Counted from the stretch's first letter, positions 17,068 to 26,748 are shown. The stretch is 64,000 nucleotides of DNA from Hymenobacter lapidiphilus (GCF_013377885.1 NZ_JABKAU010000018.1:25883-89882); one strand, 5' to 3'. A program made the numbers and translations. The notes: generated by a model from the letters alone, not told the origin.

Positions 17068-17949
17068 GTGTCAACTTCCGCCTCTGCCAAGCCGCTTATT
17101 CTTATCTCCAACGACGACGGCATTACGGCCCCCGGTATTGCCACGCTCGTGCGCGTAATGCGCCGGCTGGGCGAAGTGGTGGTGGTAGCGCCCAACTCGC
17201 CCCAGTCGGGTATGGGCCATGCTATTACCATCGGTAAGCCACTGCGCCTCGACCCCAACCACATTTTTGAGGGCATTGAGGCCTATGAGTGCAGCGGCAC
17301 GCCCGCCGACTGCGTGAAGCTGGCCAAGCACCACGTCCTCAAGGACCGCCGCCCCGACCTGGTGGTGTCGGGCATCAACCACGGCTCCAACTCGGCCGTG
17401 AATGTGCTGTACTCGGGCACCATGTCGGCGGCCATTGAGGCGGCTATTGAAGGGCTGCCGGCCATCGGCTTCTCGCTCTGCGACTATGGCCACGATGCCG
17501 ACTTCTCGCACGCCGAGGAATGGGTGGAGCGCCTGACCCGGCAGGCGCTGGAGCACGGTATTCCGGCCGGCACGGCCCTGAACGTGAATATTCCTAAGAA
17601 ATCGGACCAGCCTATTGCCGGGGCCATGGTCTGCCGCCAGGCCCGGGCGAAGTGGCAGGAAGAGTTCGACCTGCGCCACGACCCTTACAAGCGGCCCTAC
17701 TACTGGCTCATCGGCTCGTTTGTAAACGAAGACCCGCGTCAGGATACCGACGAATACGCACTGGCCAACAACTACATATCCATCGTGCCCTGCCAGTACG
17801 ACCTGACTTCGCAGTCGGGTTTGCGTCAGATGCAGCAAAGCTGGGACCTCTCGGTGCCCGGCTCGGCCACCCCGGCCCCAGAATTTCCCCTGGATGCAGT
17901 TGGCAGCGCTACTCCCGGCCCCGGCGAATCGGCTACCGGGCTGGGGTAG
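17068..17949 (+). CDS. surE: 5'/3'-nucleotidase SurE
   Basis: SurE is a divalent-metal nucleoside-monophosphate phosphatase linked to stationary-phase survival. The start is GTG and the metal motif ISNDDG (residues 13-18) sits near the N-terminus. It is followed by APNSPQSGMGHAIT and SGINHGSNSAVNVLYSGT, all family signatures. The product has 293 residues; about 30 extra Pro/Gly/Ala-rich residues at the C-terminus are not part of the core. A promoter box lies at 17022 and a strong hairpin terminator at 18006. Confidence 0.95.
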   Translation: MSTSASAKPLILISNDDGITAPGIATLVRVMRRLGEVVVVAPNSPQSGMGHAITIGKPLRLDPNHIFEGIEAYECSGTPADCVKLAKHHVLKDRRPDLVVSGINHGSNSAVNVLYSGTMSAAIEAAIEGLPAIGFSLCDYGHDADFSHAEEWVERLTRQALEHGIPAGTALNVNIPKKSDQPIAGAMVCRQARAKWQEEFDLRHDPYKRPYYWLIGSFVNEDPRQDTDEYALANNYISIVPCQYDLTSQSGLRQMQQSWDLSVPGSATPAPEFPLDAVGSATPGPGESATGLG

Positions 17950-18005
17950 GAGTGCCAGCGAAGGGAGCGTTTGCTTCCGGCCCTGAATCGTAAAATGCTT
18001 TGATA

Positions 18006-18048
18006 AACGGCTGATAGCGCGCTGATTCATCTTGCGCTATCAGCCGTT
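18006..18048 (+). terminator. Terminator hairpin after surE
   Basis: A perfect 15-bp stem AACGGCTGATAGCGC (18006-18020) with GCGCTATCAGCCGTT (18034-18048) has a 13-base loop and lies 57 bases after the stop. Confidence 0.75.
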
Positions 18049-18363
18049 CACTAGTTTCGACTTAATGCCCGTCGTGTTGCTTTTCCTGCTTGGGAAGGTG
18101 ACGTGGCGGGCGTTTTTGCGTTGCGGTCACGGCTTCAAAATCCAGCAGGCGGCTGCTAAAACTTTGTGGGCCGGGAGCAGTGGCTTCATAGCCGCTTCAT
18201 GAAGCGGGCGTTTGCTTTGTGCCAGTCAATGACCGAAGCTGACTGGAAGCCGCCACCATGCTGGCTTTCGGGTTAGCCGGTAGCCCGCGACCAAGCCGGC
18301 ACTTGCCGCCGCCTGAATTATGGCTGTTGTGGGGTCCGGCTCCGGCACAGTGAACGAGTGTAA
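18049..18363. other. Intergenic region upstream of the RND efflux operon
   Basis: About 315 bases contain no credible gene on either strand. There is a TAAAACTTTG stretch at about 18156-18165, a spacing variant of a -7 box, and a small palindrome GCTTCATGAAGC near 18194. It presumably holds the efflux operon promoter. No operator was recognised. Confidence 0.4.
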
Positions 18364-19479
18364 ATGAAACCCCTAACGGCCATTATGATAGCCCGCAATA
18401 CGAAAACCCTTCTGCTGCTCGGCCTTGGCGTCCTGTGCTTCGGCACCAGCTGTACCAAGCATGAGGAGGCAAAGGAAGAAGTTGTAAAATACCTCGTTAC
18501 CAGCCCGCTGCTGCAGGATACCACCATCACCAAGGAGTACGTGGCCCAGATCAAGGCCATCCAGCATATTGAGCTGCGGGCGCTGGAGAAGGGCTACCTC
18601 GAAAAGATTTACGTGGATGAGGGCCAGGCCGTGCGCAAGGGCCAGCTGATGTTCCAGATCATGCCCCTCATGTACCAGGCCGAGCTGAAGAAGTCGGAGG
18701 CCGAGGCCAACTACGTGGGCATCGAGTACCAGAACACCAAGCGCCTGGCCGACAACAACGTGGTGTCGAAAAGCGAGCTGGCCCTGGCCGCCGCCAAGGT
18801 GGGCAAGGCCCAGGCCGAAGTGTCGCTGGCCAGAACGCACCTGTCGTTTACTACCATCAAGGCGCCATTCAGCGGCCTGATGGACCAGTTTCAGGTGCGG
18901 TTGGGCAGTCTGGTGGATGAGGGCGACTTGCTGACTACGCTCTCGGACAACAGTCAGATGTGGGTGTACTTCAACGTGCCCGAGGCCGAGTACCTCTCCT
19001 ATAAAACCAACGCCAAGGCCGCCAACCAGACCAACGTGAAGCTGCTGATGGCCAACAACGAGCAGTTCAAGCACCCCGGCGTGGTGCAGACCATTGAGGC
19101 CGACTTCAACAACGAAACCGGCAACATTGCCTTCCGGGCCACTTTCCCCAACCCCGAGGGCCTGCTGCGGAGCGGCGAAACGGGTAGTGTATTGATGACG
19201 GTGCCGCTCAAAAAGGCCCTCATCATTCCGCAGAAAGCCACCTATGAGGTGCTGGAGAAGAAGTACCTCTACGTGCTCGACGCCAAGGGCATCGTGCACC
19301 AGCGCGAAATCACCGTCGGCTCGGAAATGCCCGACCTGTACGTGGTGCAGAGTGGCCTGAAGCCCGGCGAGAAGTTCCTGCTCGAAGGCATCCGCAAGGT
19401 GAAAGACGGCGACAAAATCGACTTCGAGTACGAGGCGCCCAAGCAGGTTATCACCCACTTGGGCACCCACTCGGAGTAA
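18364..19479 (+). CDS. RND efflux periplasmic adaptor (membrane fusion protein), lipoprotein
   Basis: This adaptor bridges the inner-membrane RND pump and the outer-membrane channel encoded next. The N-terminus is a lipoprotein signal with Cys at residue 30 (FGTSC). The mature part has the split lipoyl/hairpin layout: ELRALEKGYLEKIYVDEGQAVRKGQ, an alpha-hairpin rich in Ala/Glu/Lys, then FTTIKAPFSGLMDQ. Beta-barrel and membrane-proximal regions follow, including RSGETGSVLM. At 371 residues the length is typical. The first ATG is used; a second in-frame ATG seven codons later is possible. It is separated from the pump gene by 276 bases filled with repeats. Confidence 0.93.
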   Translation: MKPLTAIMIARNTKTLLLLGLGVLCFGTSCTKHEEAKEEVVKYLVTSPLLQDTTITKEYVAQIKAIQHIELRALEKGYLEKIYVDEGQAVRKGQLMFQIMPLMYQAELKKSEAEANYVGIEYQNTKRLADNNVVSKSELALAAAKVGKAQAEVSLARTHLSFTTIKAPFSGLMDQFQVRLGSLVDEGDLLTTLSDNSQMWVYFNVPEAEYLSYKTNAKAANQTNVKLLMANNEQFKHPGVVQTIEADFNNETGNIAFRATFPNPEGLLRSGETGSVLMTVPLKKALIIPQKATYEVLEKKYLYVLDAKGIVHQREITVGSEMPDLYVVQSGLKPGEKFLLEGIRKVKDGDKIDFEYEAPKQVITHLGTHSE

Positions 19480-19507
19480 CTGGGAACAGCAGCCAGAAGG
19501 GCGAATA

Positions 19508-19720
19508 GAACGATGTCATGCTGAGCGAAGCCGAAGCATCTCTACTGCAATGGTAATCCATCCGACTGCAACGATGCGGTACAGATGCTTCGTGACCTCA
19601 GCATGACAGTTCCATTGCGGTAAAGATTCTTCGACAGCGGCTTACGCCTTCGCTCAGCATGACAATTTCATTGCGGTAGAGATGCTTCGACTGCGGCTTA
19701 CGCCTTCGCTCAGTATGACC
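19508..19720. repeat. Cluster of three family A repeat units inside the RND operon
   Basis: Three GTCATGCTGAGCG-type units are arranged with alternating orientation: GTCATGCTGAGCGAAGCC near 19516, CTCAGCATGACAG near 19599, CGCTCAGCATGACA near 19652 and CGCTCAGTATGACC near 19708. AGATGCTTCG or AAGATTCTTCG lies between them. The cluster separates the adaptor and pump genes. Confidence 0.8.
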
Positions 19721-19755
19721 GTGCCTATCGGCTCTCCGCTAACAACTCAAAAAAC

Positions 19756-22700
19756 ATGTTCAGTAAATTCATTCGACGGCCGGTTTTTGCCATCGTCATT
19801 TCCATCGTCATCGTCTTTTTGGGGATGCTGGCCATGAATACGCTGCCCACCTCGCAGTTCCCCGAGATTTCGCCGCCTATGGTAATGGTGAGCGTGGCCT
19901 ACCCCGGCGCCAGCGCCAAGGTGCTCACCGAGTCGGTGCTGATTCCGCTGGAGCAGGCCGTGAACGGCGTGCCGGGCATGAAGTATATGACCGCCGATGC
20001 CGTGAGTGCGGGCGAGGCCAACATCCAGATTGTATTCAACCTGGGCACCGACCCCGAGCAGGCGGTAGTAAACGTGAACACGCGCATCGCGCAGGTTATC
20101 AACCGCCTGCCGGTGCTGGTGCAGCGCGAGGGCGTGATTGTGAACCGCGTGGTGCCCAACATGCTCATGTATGTGAACCTGTACAGCAAGGACAAGAATA
20201 CGGACATGAAGTTCCTGTTCAACTATGCCGGGGTGAACATGCTGCCCGAAATCCAGCGCATCAACGGCATCGGGCGGGCCTCCATTCTGGGTAGCCGCCA
20301 GTACGCCATGCGCATCTGGCTCAAGCCCGACCGCATGCGGGCCTACAACATCTCGGCCGACGACGTGATGAAGGCCCTGGACGAGCAGAGCGTGATTGGC
20401 TCGCCCGGCCGCATCGGCCGCTCCGACGGGGGCCAGTCGCAGGCGCTGGAGTACGTGCTGACGTATGAGGGCCGTTTCAGCGACGTGGAGCAGTACAAGA
20501 ACGTGATTCTGCGGGCCAACGCCGACGGTGAAAGTCTGCACCTGAAAGACGTGGCCGACGTGGCGCTGGGCTCCGAATTCTACGACATCTACTCCAACCT
20601 CGACGGCTACCCTTCGGCGGCCATTGTGCTCAAGCAAACCTACGGCTCGAACGCCAAGGACGTAATTGCCGAGGTGAAGGCCAAGCTCGACGAGCTGAAG
20701 AAAACCATGCCGCCCGGCATGGACTACAAAATCAGCTACGACGTGTCGAACTTCCTCGACGCTTCCATTGAAAACGTAATTCATACCCTGCGCGACGCCT
20801 TTATTCTGGTGGCGCTGGTGGTGTTCCTGTTCCTGGGCGACTGGCGCTCGACGCTGATTCCGATTCTGGCCGTGCCCGTGTCGCTGATTGGGGCATTTAT
20901 GGCCATGCAGGCGTTCGGGCTCACCATTAACATGATTACCCTGTTCGCGCTGGTGCTCGCCATCGGTATCGTGGTCGATGACGCCATTGTGGTGGTGGAG
21001 GCCGTGCACGCCAAGATGGAGGAAAAGCACCTCTCGCCCTACGGGGCCGTGCGCGAGGTTATCGGCGAAATCAGCGGGGCCATTATTGCCATTACCATTC
21101 TGATGACGGCCGTGTTTGTGCCGGTGGCGTTCATGAGCGGTCCGGTGGGTATCTTCTACCGGCAGTTCTCGATTACCATGGCCTCCGCCATTGTTATTTC
21201 GGGCATCGTGGCCCTGACTTTGACGCCGGTGCTGTGCGCCATGATTCTGAAAAACAACCACGGTAAGCCCCGCAGCAAGTCGCCCATCAACCGCTTCCTC
21301 GACTGGTTCAACCGTGGTTTTGAGCGCCTGACGGGCGTGTACGTGGGCTTCCTGGAGAAAGTGGTGGACCGCCGGGTGCTTACGTTTCTGGTGCTGGCCG
21401 CTTTCGGCTTCGGCATCTTCGGCATCTCGACTACGCTGCCTTCGGGCTTCATTCCGGCCGAAGATCAGGGCATGCTGTACGCCATTATCCAGACGCCGCC
21501 CGGCTCGACGCTGGAGCGCACCAACGCCATTTCGCAGGATTTGCAGCGGCTGGCCAAAGACGTGCCCGGCATTGCCAGCATTTCCACGCTGGCCGGTTAT
21601 GAAGTGCTCACCGAGGGCCGCGGCTCCAACGCCGGCACCTGCCTGATTGACCTCAAGCCCTGGAGCGAGCGGAAGGAATCCATCCACGACGTCATTCTGG
21701 CGTTGGAAGAGAAGGCCAAGGAAATTCCGGGCGCGACCATTGAGTTTTTTGAGCCGCCGGCGGTGCCGGGCTACGGCGCAGCGGGCGGTTTCCAGCTGCA
21801 ACTGCTCGACAAAACCAACACCGGCGACTACAAGGCCCTGGAGCAGGTGAACGACGAGTTTATGGCCAACCTGCGCAAGCGCAAGGAGCTGGCCGGTCTG
21901 TTCACGTTCTACTCGGCCAACTACCCGCAGTACGAGCTCCAGATTGACAACCAACTGGCTATGCAGAAGGGCGTGAGCATCGGCAACGCCATGAACACGC
22001 TCAGCATCATGATTGGCTCGACTTACGAGCTGGGCTTCATCAAGTACCAGCGCTTTTTCAAGGTGTACGTGCAGGCTTCGCCCGAGTACCGCCGCCTGCC
22101 CAAGGACATTCTGAACATGTGGGTGAAGAACGACAAGGGCGAGATGGTCCCGTTTTCGGCCTTCATGAAAATCAAGAAGAGCCAGGGCGCCAACGAAATC
22201 AACCGATACAACATGTACACCACGGCCTCGATTCGGGGCGACGCCGCCGCCGGTTTCAGTTCGGGCGAGGCCATTAAGGCGGTGCAGGAAGTAGCGGCCA
22301 AAACCCTGCCCCGGGGCTACGATATTGATTGGGGCGGGCTGAGCAAGGACGAAGTGGGCCGCGGCAACGAAGCCGTCATCATCTTCCTGATTGTGCTCGG
22401 CTTCGTGTACCTGGTGCTGGCCGCCCAGTACGAGAGCTTCCTGCTGCCGCTGGCAGTGGTGCTCAGCCTGCCGGCGGGCATTTTCGGGGCGTTCCTGCTG
22501 ATTAAAGTGATGGGCCTGGCCAACAACATTTATGCCCAGGTGGGGCTGGTGATGCTGGTGGGTTTGCTAGGCAAGAACGCGGTGCTGATTGTCGAGTTTG
22601 CGGTGCAGAAGCATGAGGAGGGCATGAGCGTGCGCGCCGCCGCCATCGAGGGCGCGAAAGTTCGTTTCCGCCCGATTCTGATGACTTCTTTCGCCTTCAT

Positions 22701-22953
22701 TGCCGGCCTGATTCCGCTGGTGCTGGCCACCGGCGCGGGCGCTATTGGCAACCGCACCATTGGTACGGCGGCGCTGGGCGGCATGCTGTTCGGCACCGTA
22801 TTCGGCGTAATTATCGTGCCCGGGCTGTACTATGTCTTCGGCACCATGGCCGCCGGCCGCAAGCTCATCCAAGACGAAAACGAGAACCCGCTTTCCGAAT
22901 TTGAGCCCCACGTAACTGTAATTGAAGAAGAACAAGTTGCCACCCATGCGTAA
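19756..22953 (+). CDS. RND family hydrophobic/amphiphilic multidrug efflux pump (HAE1 type)
   Basis: This inner-membrane proton-driven pump of 1065 residues exports drugs or lipophilic compounds through the tripartite complex. It starts MFSKFIRRPVFAIVISIVIV, the AcrB-type first helix. It has the two large periplasmic loops and the two bundles of transmembrane helices. In TM4 the proton-relay motif VDDAIVVVEA is visible near residue 405. Other markers are FLFLGDWRSTLIPILAVPVS and, in the second half, GKNAVLIVEFA. The length matches AcrB-family proteins. The downstream channel gene overlaps by 8 bases. Substrates cannot be read from sequence. Confidence 0.96.
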   Translation: MFSKFIRRPVFAIVISIVIVFLGMLAMNTLPTSQFPEISPPMVMVSVAYPGASAKVLTESVLIPLEQAVNGVPGMKYMTADAVSAGEANIQIVFNLGTDPEQAVVNVNTRIAQVINRLPVLVQREGVIVNRVVPNMLMYVNLYSKDKNTDMKFLFNYAGVNMLPEIQRINGIGRASILGSRQYAMRIWLKPDRMRAYNISADDVMKALDEQSVIGSPGRIGRSDGGQSQALEYVLTYEGRFSDVEQYKNVILRANADGESLHLKDVADVALGSEFYDIYSNLDGYPSAAIVLKQTYGSNAKDVIAEVKAKLDELKKTMPPGMDYKISYDVSNFLDASIENVIHTLRDAFILVALVVFLFLGDWRSTLIPILAVPVSLIGAFMAMQAFGLTINMITLFALVLAIGIVVDDAIVVVEAVHAKMEEKHLSPYGAVREVIGEISGAIIAITILMTAVFVPVAFMSGPVGIFYRQFSITMASAIVISGIVALTLTPVLCAMILKNNHGKPRSKSPINRFLDWFNRGFERLTGVYVGFLEKVVDRRVLTFLVLAAFGFGIFGISTTLPSGFIPAEDQGMLYAIIQTPPGSTLERTNAISQDLQRLAKDVPGIASISTLAGYEVLTEGRGSNAGTCLIDLKPWSERKESIHDVILALEEKAKEIPGATIEFFEPPAVPGYGAAGGFQLQLLDKTNTGDYKALEQVNDEFMANLRKRKELAGLFTFYSANYPQYELQIDNQLAMQKGVSIGNAMNTLSIMIGSTYELGFIKYQRFFKVYVQASPEYRRLPKDILNMWVKNDKGEMVPFSAFMKIKKSQGANEINRYNMYTTASIRGDAAAGFSSGEAIKAVQEVAAKTLPRGYDIDWGGLSKDEVGRGNEAVIIFLIVLGFVYLVLAAQYESFLLPLAVVLSLPAGIFGAFLLIKVMGLANNIYAQVGLVMLVGLLGKNAVLIVEFAVQKHEEGMSVRAAAIEGAKVRFRPILMTSFAFIAGLIPLVLATGAGAIGNRTIGTAALGGMLFGTVFGVIIVPGLYYVFGTMAAGRKLIQDENENPLSEFEPHVTVIEEEQVATHA

Positions 22954-24394
22954 GAAGAGCCTGTATAACTTTTTGGGGGCTGCCGCTTGTGCGGTGGCCC
23001 TGGCGGGCTGCGTTACGCCGGGCATTGCGCCCCGCACGGCCAGCCACGCGGTGCCGGCCAGCTACCCCGGCACCTACGCCGCGGCGCCCGCCGACAGCAT
23101 TAACCCCGCCCAACTGCGCTGGAAGGAGTTTTTCATCGACTCCAACCTCACCGCCCTCATCGACACGGCCCTGCGCAACAACCAGGAGCTGAACATTGCG
23201 CTGCAGGAAATCCGGATTTCGAAAAATGAAATCCAGGTGCGCAAGGGCGAGTACCTGCCGTTCCTGGGCGTAGGCGTGCGCTCCGACGTGGGCCGGCCCG
23301 GCCGCTACACGCTGCGCGGCGCCACCGAGGAGCAGATTCGTATCAGGGAAGACCACCGCAACCCCAATCCGCTGGCCAACCACCAGGTGGGCGCGTTTGC
23401 GAGCTGGGAAGTGGATATCTGGCACCGGCTGCGCAACGCCCGCAAGGCCGCCGCGCTGCGCTACCTGGCCAGCGTGGAGGGCCGGAACTTCACCGTTACC
23501 AACCTGATTGCCGAGGTGGCTACCTCGTATTACGAGCTGCTGGCGCTGGATAATCAGCTGGCCATTACGCGCCAGAACATCGAGATTCAGCGCAACGCGG
23601 TGCAGCTGGTGCAGCTGCAGAAGGAGTCGGCCCGCACCACCGAACTGGCCGTGCAGCGCTTTGAGGCCCAGCTGCACAACACGCTCAGCAACCAGTTCAG
23701 CATTCAGCAGCAAATCACGGAAACCGAGAACCGCATTAACTTTTTGGTGGGCCGCTACCCCCAACTGGTGGTGCGCAACGACGAGGCTTTTAATGCCCTG
23801 GTGCCGCCGCTGGTGCGGGCCGGCGTACCGGCCCAGCTGCTGCAGAACCGCCCCGATATCCGGCAGGCCGAGCAGCGCCTGCTGGCCTCCAACCTCGATG
23901 TGCAGGTGGCCCGCGCCGCCTTTTATCCGGCGCTGCGCATCACCGGCTCGGCCGGCTTCGAGGCTTTCCGGCCCGGCCTGCTGTTCACCACGCCCCAGTC
24001 GCTGCTGTTCTCGGCGGCCGGCGACCTGATGGCCCCGCTCATCAACCGCAACGGCATCAAGTCGGTGTATAGTAGCGCCAACGCGGCCCAGATTCAGACG
24101 GCTTACAATTACGAACGAACAGTGCTGAACGCCTACGTGGAGGTAAGCAACCAGCTTGCCAGCCTGCGCAACCTGGGCCAGAGCTACGACGAAAAGGCCC
24201 GCGCCGTGGCCGCCCTCAACCAGTCGGTTACCATCTCCAACAGCCTTTTTCGCTCGGCCCGCGCCGACTACACCGAAGTCCTTTTCACCCAGCGCGACGC
24301 CCTGGAAGCCAAGTACGAGCTGATTGAGTTGAAGATGAAGCAGCTCAATGCCCAGGTGAACGTGTACCGCGCCCTAGGTGGCGGCTGGAAGTAA
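22946..24394 (+). CDS. Outer-membrane efflux channel lipoprotein, NodT/OprM-like
   Basis: This is the TolC-like channel of the tripartite pump. The lipoprotein signal has lipobox ALAGC. The mature chain has the two repeated outer-membrane-factor halves with long alpha-helical barrel regions (for example AEVATSYYELLALDNQL) and a C-terminal QLNAQVNVYRALGGGWK, typical of NodT proteins. The ATG at 22946 was chosen; it overlaps the pump stop by 8 bases, giving translational coupling, and places the lipobox at the right distance. The frame could also start 24 bases earlier. The length is about 482 residues. Confidence 0.94.
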   Translation: MRKKSLYNFLGAAACAVALAGCVTPGIAPRTASHAVPASYPGTYAAAPADSINPAQLRWKEFFIDSNLTALIDTALRNNQELNIALQEIRISKNEIQVRKGEYLPFLGVGVRSDVGRPGRYTLRGATEEQIRIREDHRNPNPLANHQVGAFASWEVDIWHRLRNARKAAALRYLASVEGRNFTVTNLIAEVATSYYELLALDNQLAITRQNIEIQRNAVQLVQLQKESARTTELAVQRFEAQLHNTLSNQFSIQQQITETENRINFLVGRYPQLVVRNDEAFNALVPPLVRAGVPAQLLQNRPDIRQAEQRLLASNLDVQVARAAFYPALRITGSAGFEAFRPGLLFTTPQSLLFSAAGDLMAPLINRNGIKSVYSSANAAQIQTAYNYERTVLNAYVEVSNQLASLRNLGQSYDEKARAVAALNQSVTISNSLFRSARADYTEVLFTQRDALEAKYELIELKMKQLNAQVNVYRALGGGWK

Positions 24395-24540
24395 GATGAC
24401 AAGTTGCCGTTGCCCCAGACGCGGCTAAGGCGGGGTTCAGAGCTACTATAGAATGGCGCCCGGTGAGAATGAAGCTGATTACCGGGCACCACGGCCGCTC
24501 AGGCAGCAGTGCCCGGTTAGCTGACCCGGCACCCATATGG

Positions 24541-25887
24541 CTAAGCGTTGCGGGACGGTTGGCTGAAATGGAGGGTGAACGTGGTGCCCTGGCCCTCGGT
24601 CGATTCTACCGTCAGCCGCGCCTGGTGGAACTCGGCAATGGTTTTGGCGATGGGCAGCCCCAGCCCGTAGCCCTCGGGCGCAGCTGCCCCGGCCTGCACC
24701 CGCCGGAAACGGTCGAACAGATAGGGCAGGTGGCGGGCCGCAATGCCCGGCCCGGTATCGGTAACGGCTAGTTGGTAGCCGCCCGTAACAGCGGGCCGAC
24801 CCGTAATTGTTATGCGGCCGCCCTCGCAGTTGTACTTGATGGCATTGCTGACGAGGTTGAACAACAGCGTGAACAGCAGCGTGGAGTTGGCCTGGAGCAG
24901 CACGTAATCGGGCTGTAGGTCTTGGTGTAGCACTATTTCGCGCTGGGTCAGCCGGTCCTCTAGCTCCTCGACTACATCGGTAAGCACCGCCGCCACCGAT
25001 ACCGATTCGTCGCGCAGGTACTGCTCGTTTTCGATGTTGGCGATGAGCAGCAGCGTTTTCACTGTGTTGCGTAGCCGGTAAAGCGTCTTCTGCGAATCTA
25101 CCAGTTTTAGTAAATGCGCATCGCCTAGAGTAGGGTCCTGCAGCATGTTTTCAAACCTGGATTGCAGGATACTGACCGGCGTGAGCAGCTCGTGCGACAC
25201 GTTGCTCATGAACTCACGCTCCTTCTCGAAAGCCGACTGTACCAGCCGCATCATGTCGGTGAGGCTGCTGTCGAGGCGCTGGAAATCGGCGGTGGTGGTA
25301 GCCAGCGGCTCGTAGGAGAAAGCCGACGGGTGGTGCACGCCTTCGAGCCGCCGCACAATGAGCTGGTGCAGCGGCCGCAGCAAGTGGTGGGCAAATGCCG
25401 CATCCGACAAGACGGTAACCAAGGCCCCAATCACGAGTACCCAGAGCGCCATCCGTCGTAGCGTAGCGGTTAGCAGCTCCACCGTCGCCAGCGACGAACC
25501 GATTTCGAGGCGGTAGCGCTGACCGGTGGAAACGAACTGCCGGCTTATAATCCGGAAGTCCTCCATTTCATTGTCGACCTGGCGGGGCTCGTCGAAAATG
25601 CGAAGGGGAGCCGGAAGGGCACCACCCGAGGCCGCCGGTAAGCGTGTCAGGGTTATATATTCCTGCTTGAGAATATTGTAGTCGGCATACTGCTCGCCCT
25701 GTACGAAAGTGGCTATCCCATCGCGGCGGATAAGCGTCAGCACCTGCTCGCACTTCTCGCGCAGCTGCTCGTCGGTGTGGCTCACTGCTACGCGCTCCAC
25801 GATGGGCGGAATCAGCAGGGCCCCCAGCAATACCAGCAGCAGCTTCGAAAGGGTATTGGACAGCGCCAGCTTGGCTTCAAGACGCAT
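24541..25887 (-). CDS. Sensor histidine kinase
   Basis: This is a membrane sensor kinase paired with the response regulator encoded just upstream on the same strand. The 448-residue chain has an N-terminal membrane helix (about 13-32), a periplasmic sensor region to about 140, a second helix at about 144-165, then HisKA. The H-box is FMSNVSHELLTP with His232. HATPase motifs are LVSNAIKYN (N-box), DTGPGIA (G1) and GYGLGLPIAK (G2). Only 9 bases separate it from the regulator gene. It lies convergent to the RND operon, so efflux regulation is a reasonable guess but not shown. Confidence 0.94.
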   Translation of the reverse strand: MRLEAKLALSNTLSKLLLVLLGALLIPPIVERVAVSHTDEQLREKCEQVLTLIRRDGIATFVQGEQYADYNILKQEYITLTRLPAASGGALPAPLRIFDEPRQVDNEMEDFRIISRQFVSTGQRYRLEIGSSLATVELLTATLRRMALWVLVIGALVTVLSDAAFAHHLLRPLHQLIVRRLEGVHHPSAFSYEPLATTTADFQRLDSSLTDMMRLVQSAFEKEREFMSNVSHELLTPVSILQSRFENMLQDPTLGDAHLLKLVDSQKTLYRLRNTVKTLLLIANIENEQYLRDESVSVAAVLTDVVEELEDRLTQREIVLHQDLQPDYVLLQANSTLLFTLLFNLVSNAIKYNCEGGRITITGRPAVTGGYQLAVTDTGPGIAARHLPYLFDRFRRVQAGAAAPEGYGLGLPIAKTIAEFHQARLTVESTEGQGTTFTLHFSQPSRNA

Positions 25888-25896
25888 AGCAGAAGG

Positions 25897-26577
25897 TCAG
25901 TTTTTAATCGAATACCCGATGCCGCGCACGGTTTCGATGAAATCGGCGGGGGCAAACTGGCTGAGCTTTTTGCGCAGATTTTTAATGTGTACGTCGATGT
26001 AGTTGGAGTCGGAATCGTCTTCGAGCACGTTGCCCCACAGATGCTCGCCAAGCTGCAGGCGGGTGAGCACCCGGTTGCGGTGCAGCAGCAGGTAGTGCAG
26101 CAGGTCGAATTCTTTTTTGGTGAGCGGCACATCCTGGCCCCCGTGGCGAATGGTGCGGCCGCTGACATCGAGCGAAAAACCCTCTCCAAAAGATACCTCC
26201 TGGCGCTTGAGGCCAAATTTACGACGCATAACGGCCTGCATCCGGCTCTGCAATTCCAGCAGCGAAAAGGGCTTGGGCAGGTAGTCGTCGGCCCCCAGGT
26301 CGAGGCCTTTCACCCGGTCGTCGATGCCTCCGCGCGCCGTCAGGATGATGAACGAGGCTTCCTGGCGCTCATTCTGGCGAGCTTCGCGCAGCAGGTCGAG
26401 GCCGTCGCCGCCGGGCAGTCCCAGGTCGAGCAGCACGAAATCATAGCTGTTCGTAAATATTTTCTCCGAGGCTTCGGCGTAGGTGAAGGCTGAATCGACC
26501 AGGTATTGCGACCCAACCAGAAACTGCCGCACCTCCTGGTGCAGGCTTTTTTCGTCTTCAACCAGCAATACGTGCAT
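25897..26577 (-). CDS. OmpR/PhoB family response regulator
   Basis: This is a DNA-binding response regulator of 226 residues. The receiver domain has the acidic pocket EDE (7-9), phospho-acceptor Asp51 in VLLDLGLPG, Thr80 and Lys102 in DDYLPKPF. The C-terminal winged helix has the usual motifs, with LTKKEFDLLHYLLLHRNRVLTR and DVHIKNLRKKL. It is first in a two-gene operon with the sensor kinase. An imperfect inverted repeat around 26596-26718 lies in its upstream region and may be an autoregulatory site. Confidence 0.95.
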   Translation of the reverse strand: MHVLLVEDEKSLHQEVRQFLVGSQYLVDSAFTYAEASEKIFTNSYDFVLLDLGLPGGDGLDLLREARQNERQEASFIILTARGGIDDRVKGLDLGADDYLPKPFSLLELQSRMQAVMRRKFGLKRQEVSFGEGFSLDVSGRTIRHGGQDVPLTKKEFDLLHYLLLHRNRVLTRLQLGEHLWGNVLEDDSDSNYIDVHIKNLRKKLSQFAPADFIETVRGIGYSIKN

Positions 26578-26595
26578 AGAAAGCAGGGCCTAAAT

Positions 26596-26718
26596 GAACC
26601 CCAACTTACGCAGCCGGCCATGAAGGAGTGATGAATAGGGCACTGGCTTATGCGTGAGCTGCGCTGAAAAGTAGCTGCCCGGGAAATTTCCGGGCGGCTG
26701 GTTTCGTAAGTTGGGGCC
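26596..26718. promoter_or_regulatory. Long inverted repeat between divergent regulator and glycosyltransferase genes
   Basis: CCCCAACTTACG near 26596 and CGTAAGTTGGGG near 26706 are perfect 12-base complements about 110 bases apart. Inside, CAGCCGG/CCGGGCGGCTG pair partly and a CCCGGGAAATTTCCGGG palindrome lies near 26679. The whole divergent gap of about 170 bases could be an operator-type region for the adjacent response regulator. Confidence 0.4.
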
Positions 26719-26748
26719 AGTATTGCCCGTCGCCCGCCCCACATATCC

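Noticed and set aside
16782..17276. N-terminal extension of the DoxX protein
   Set aside because: It would add about 165 residues of unrelated sequence and overlap the surE start. The ATG at 16781 gives normal DoxX length.
19747..21954. Open frame of 735 codons antisense to the RND pump
   Set aside because: His/Gly/Arg-rich shadow composition and complete overlap with a clear AcrB-type pump.
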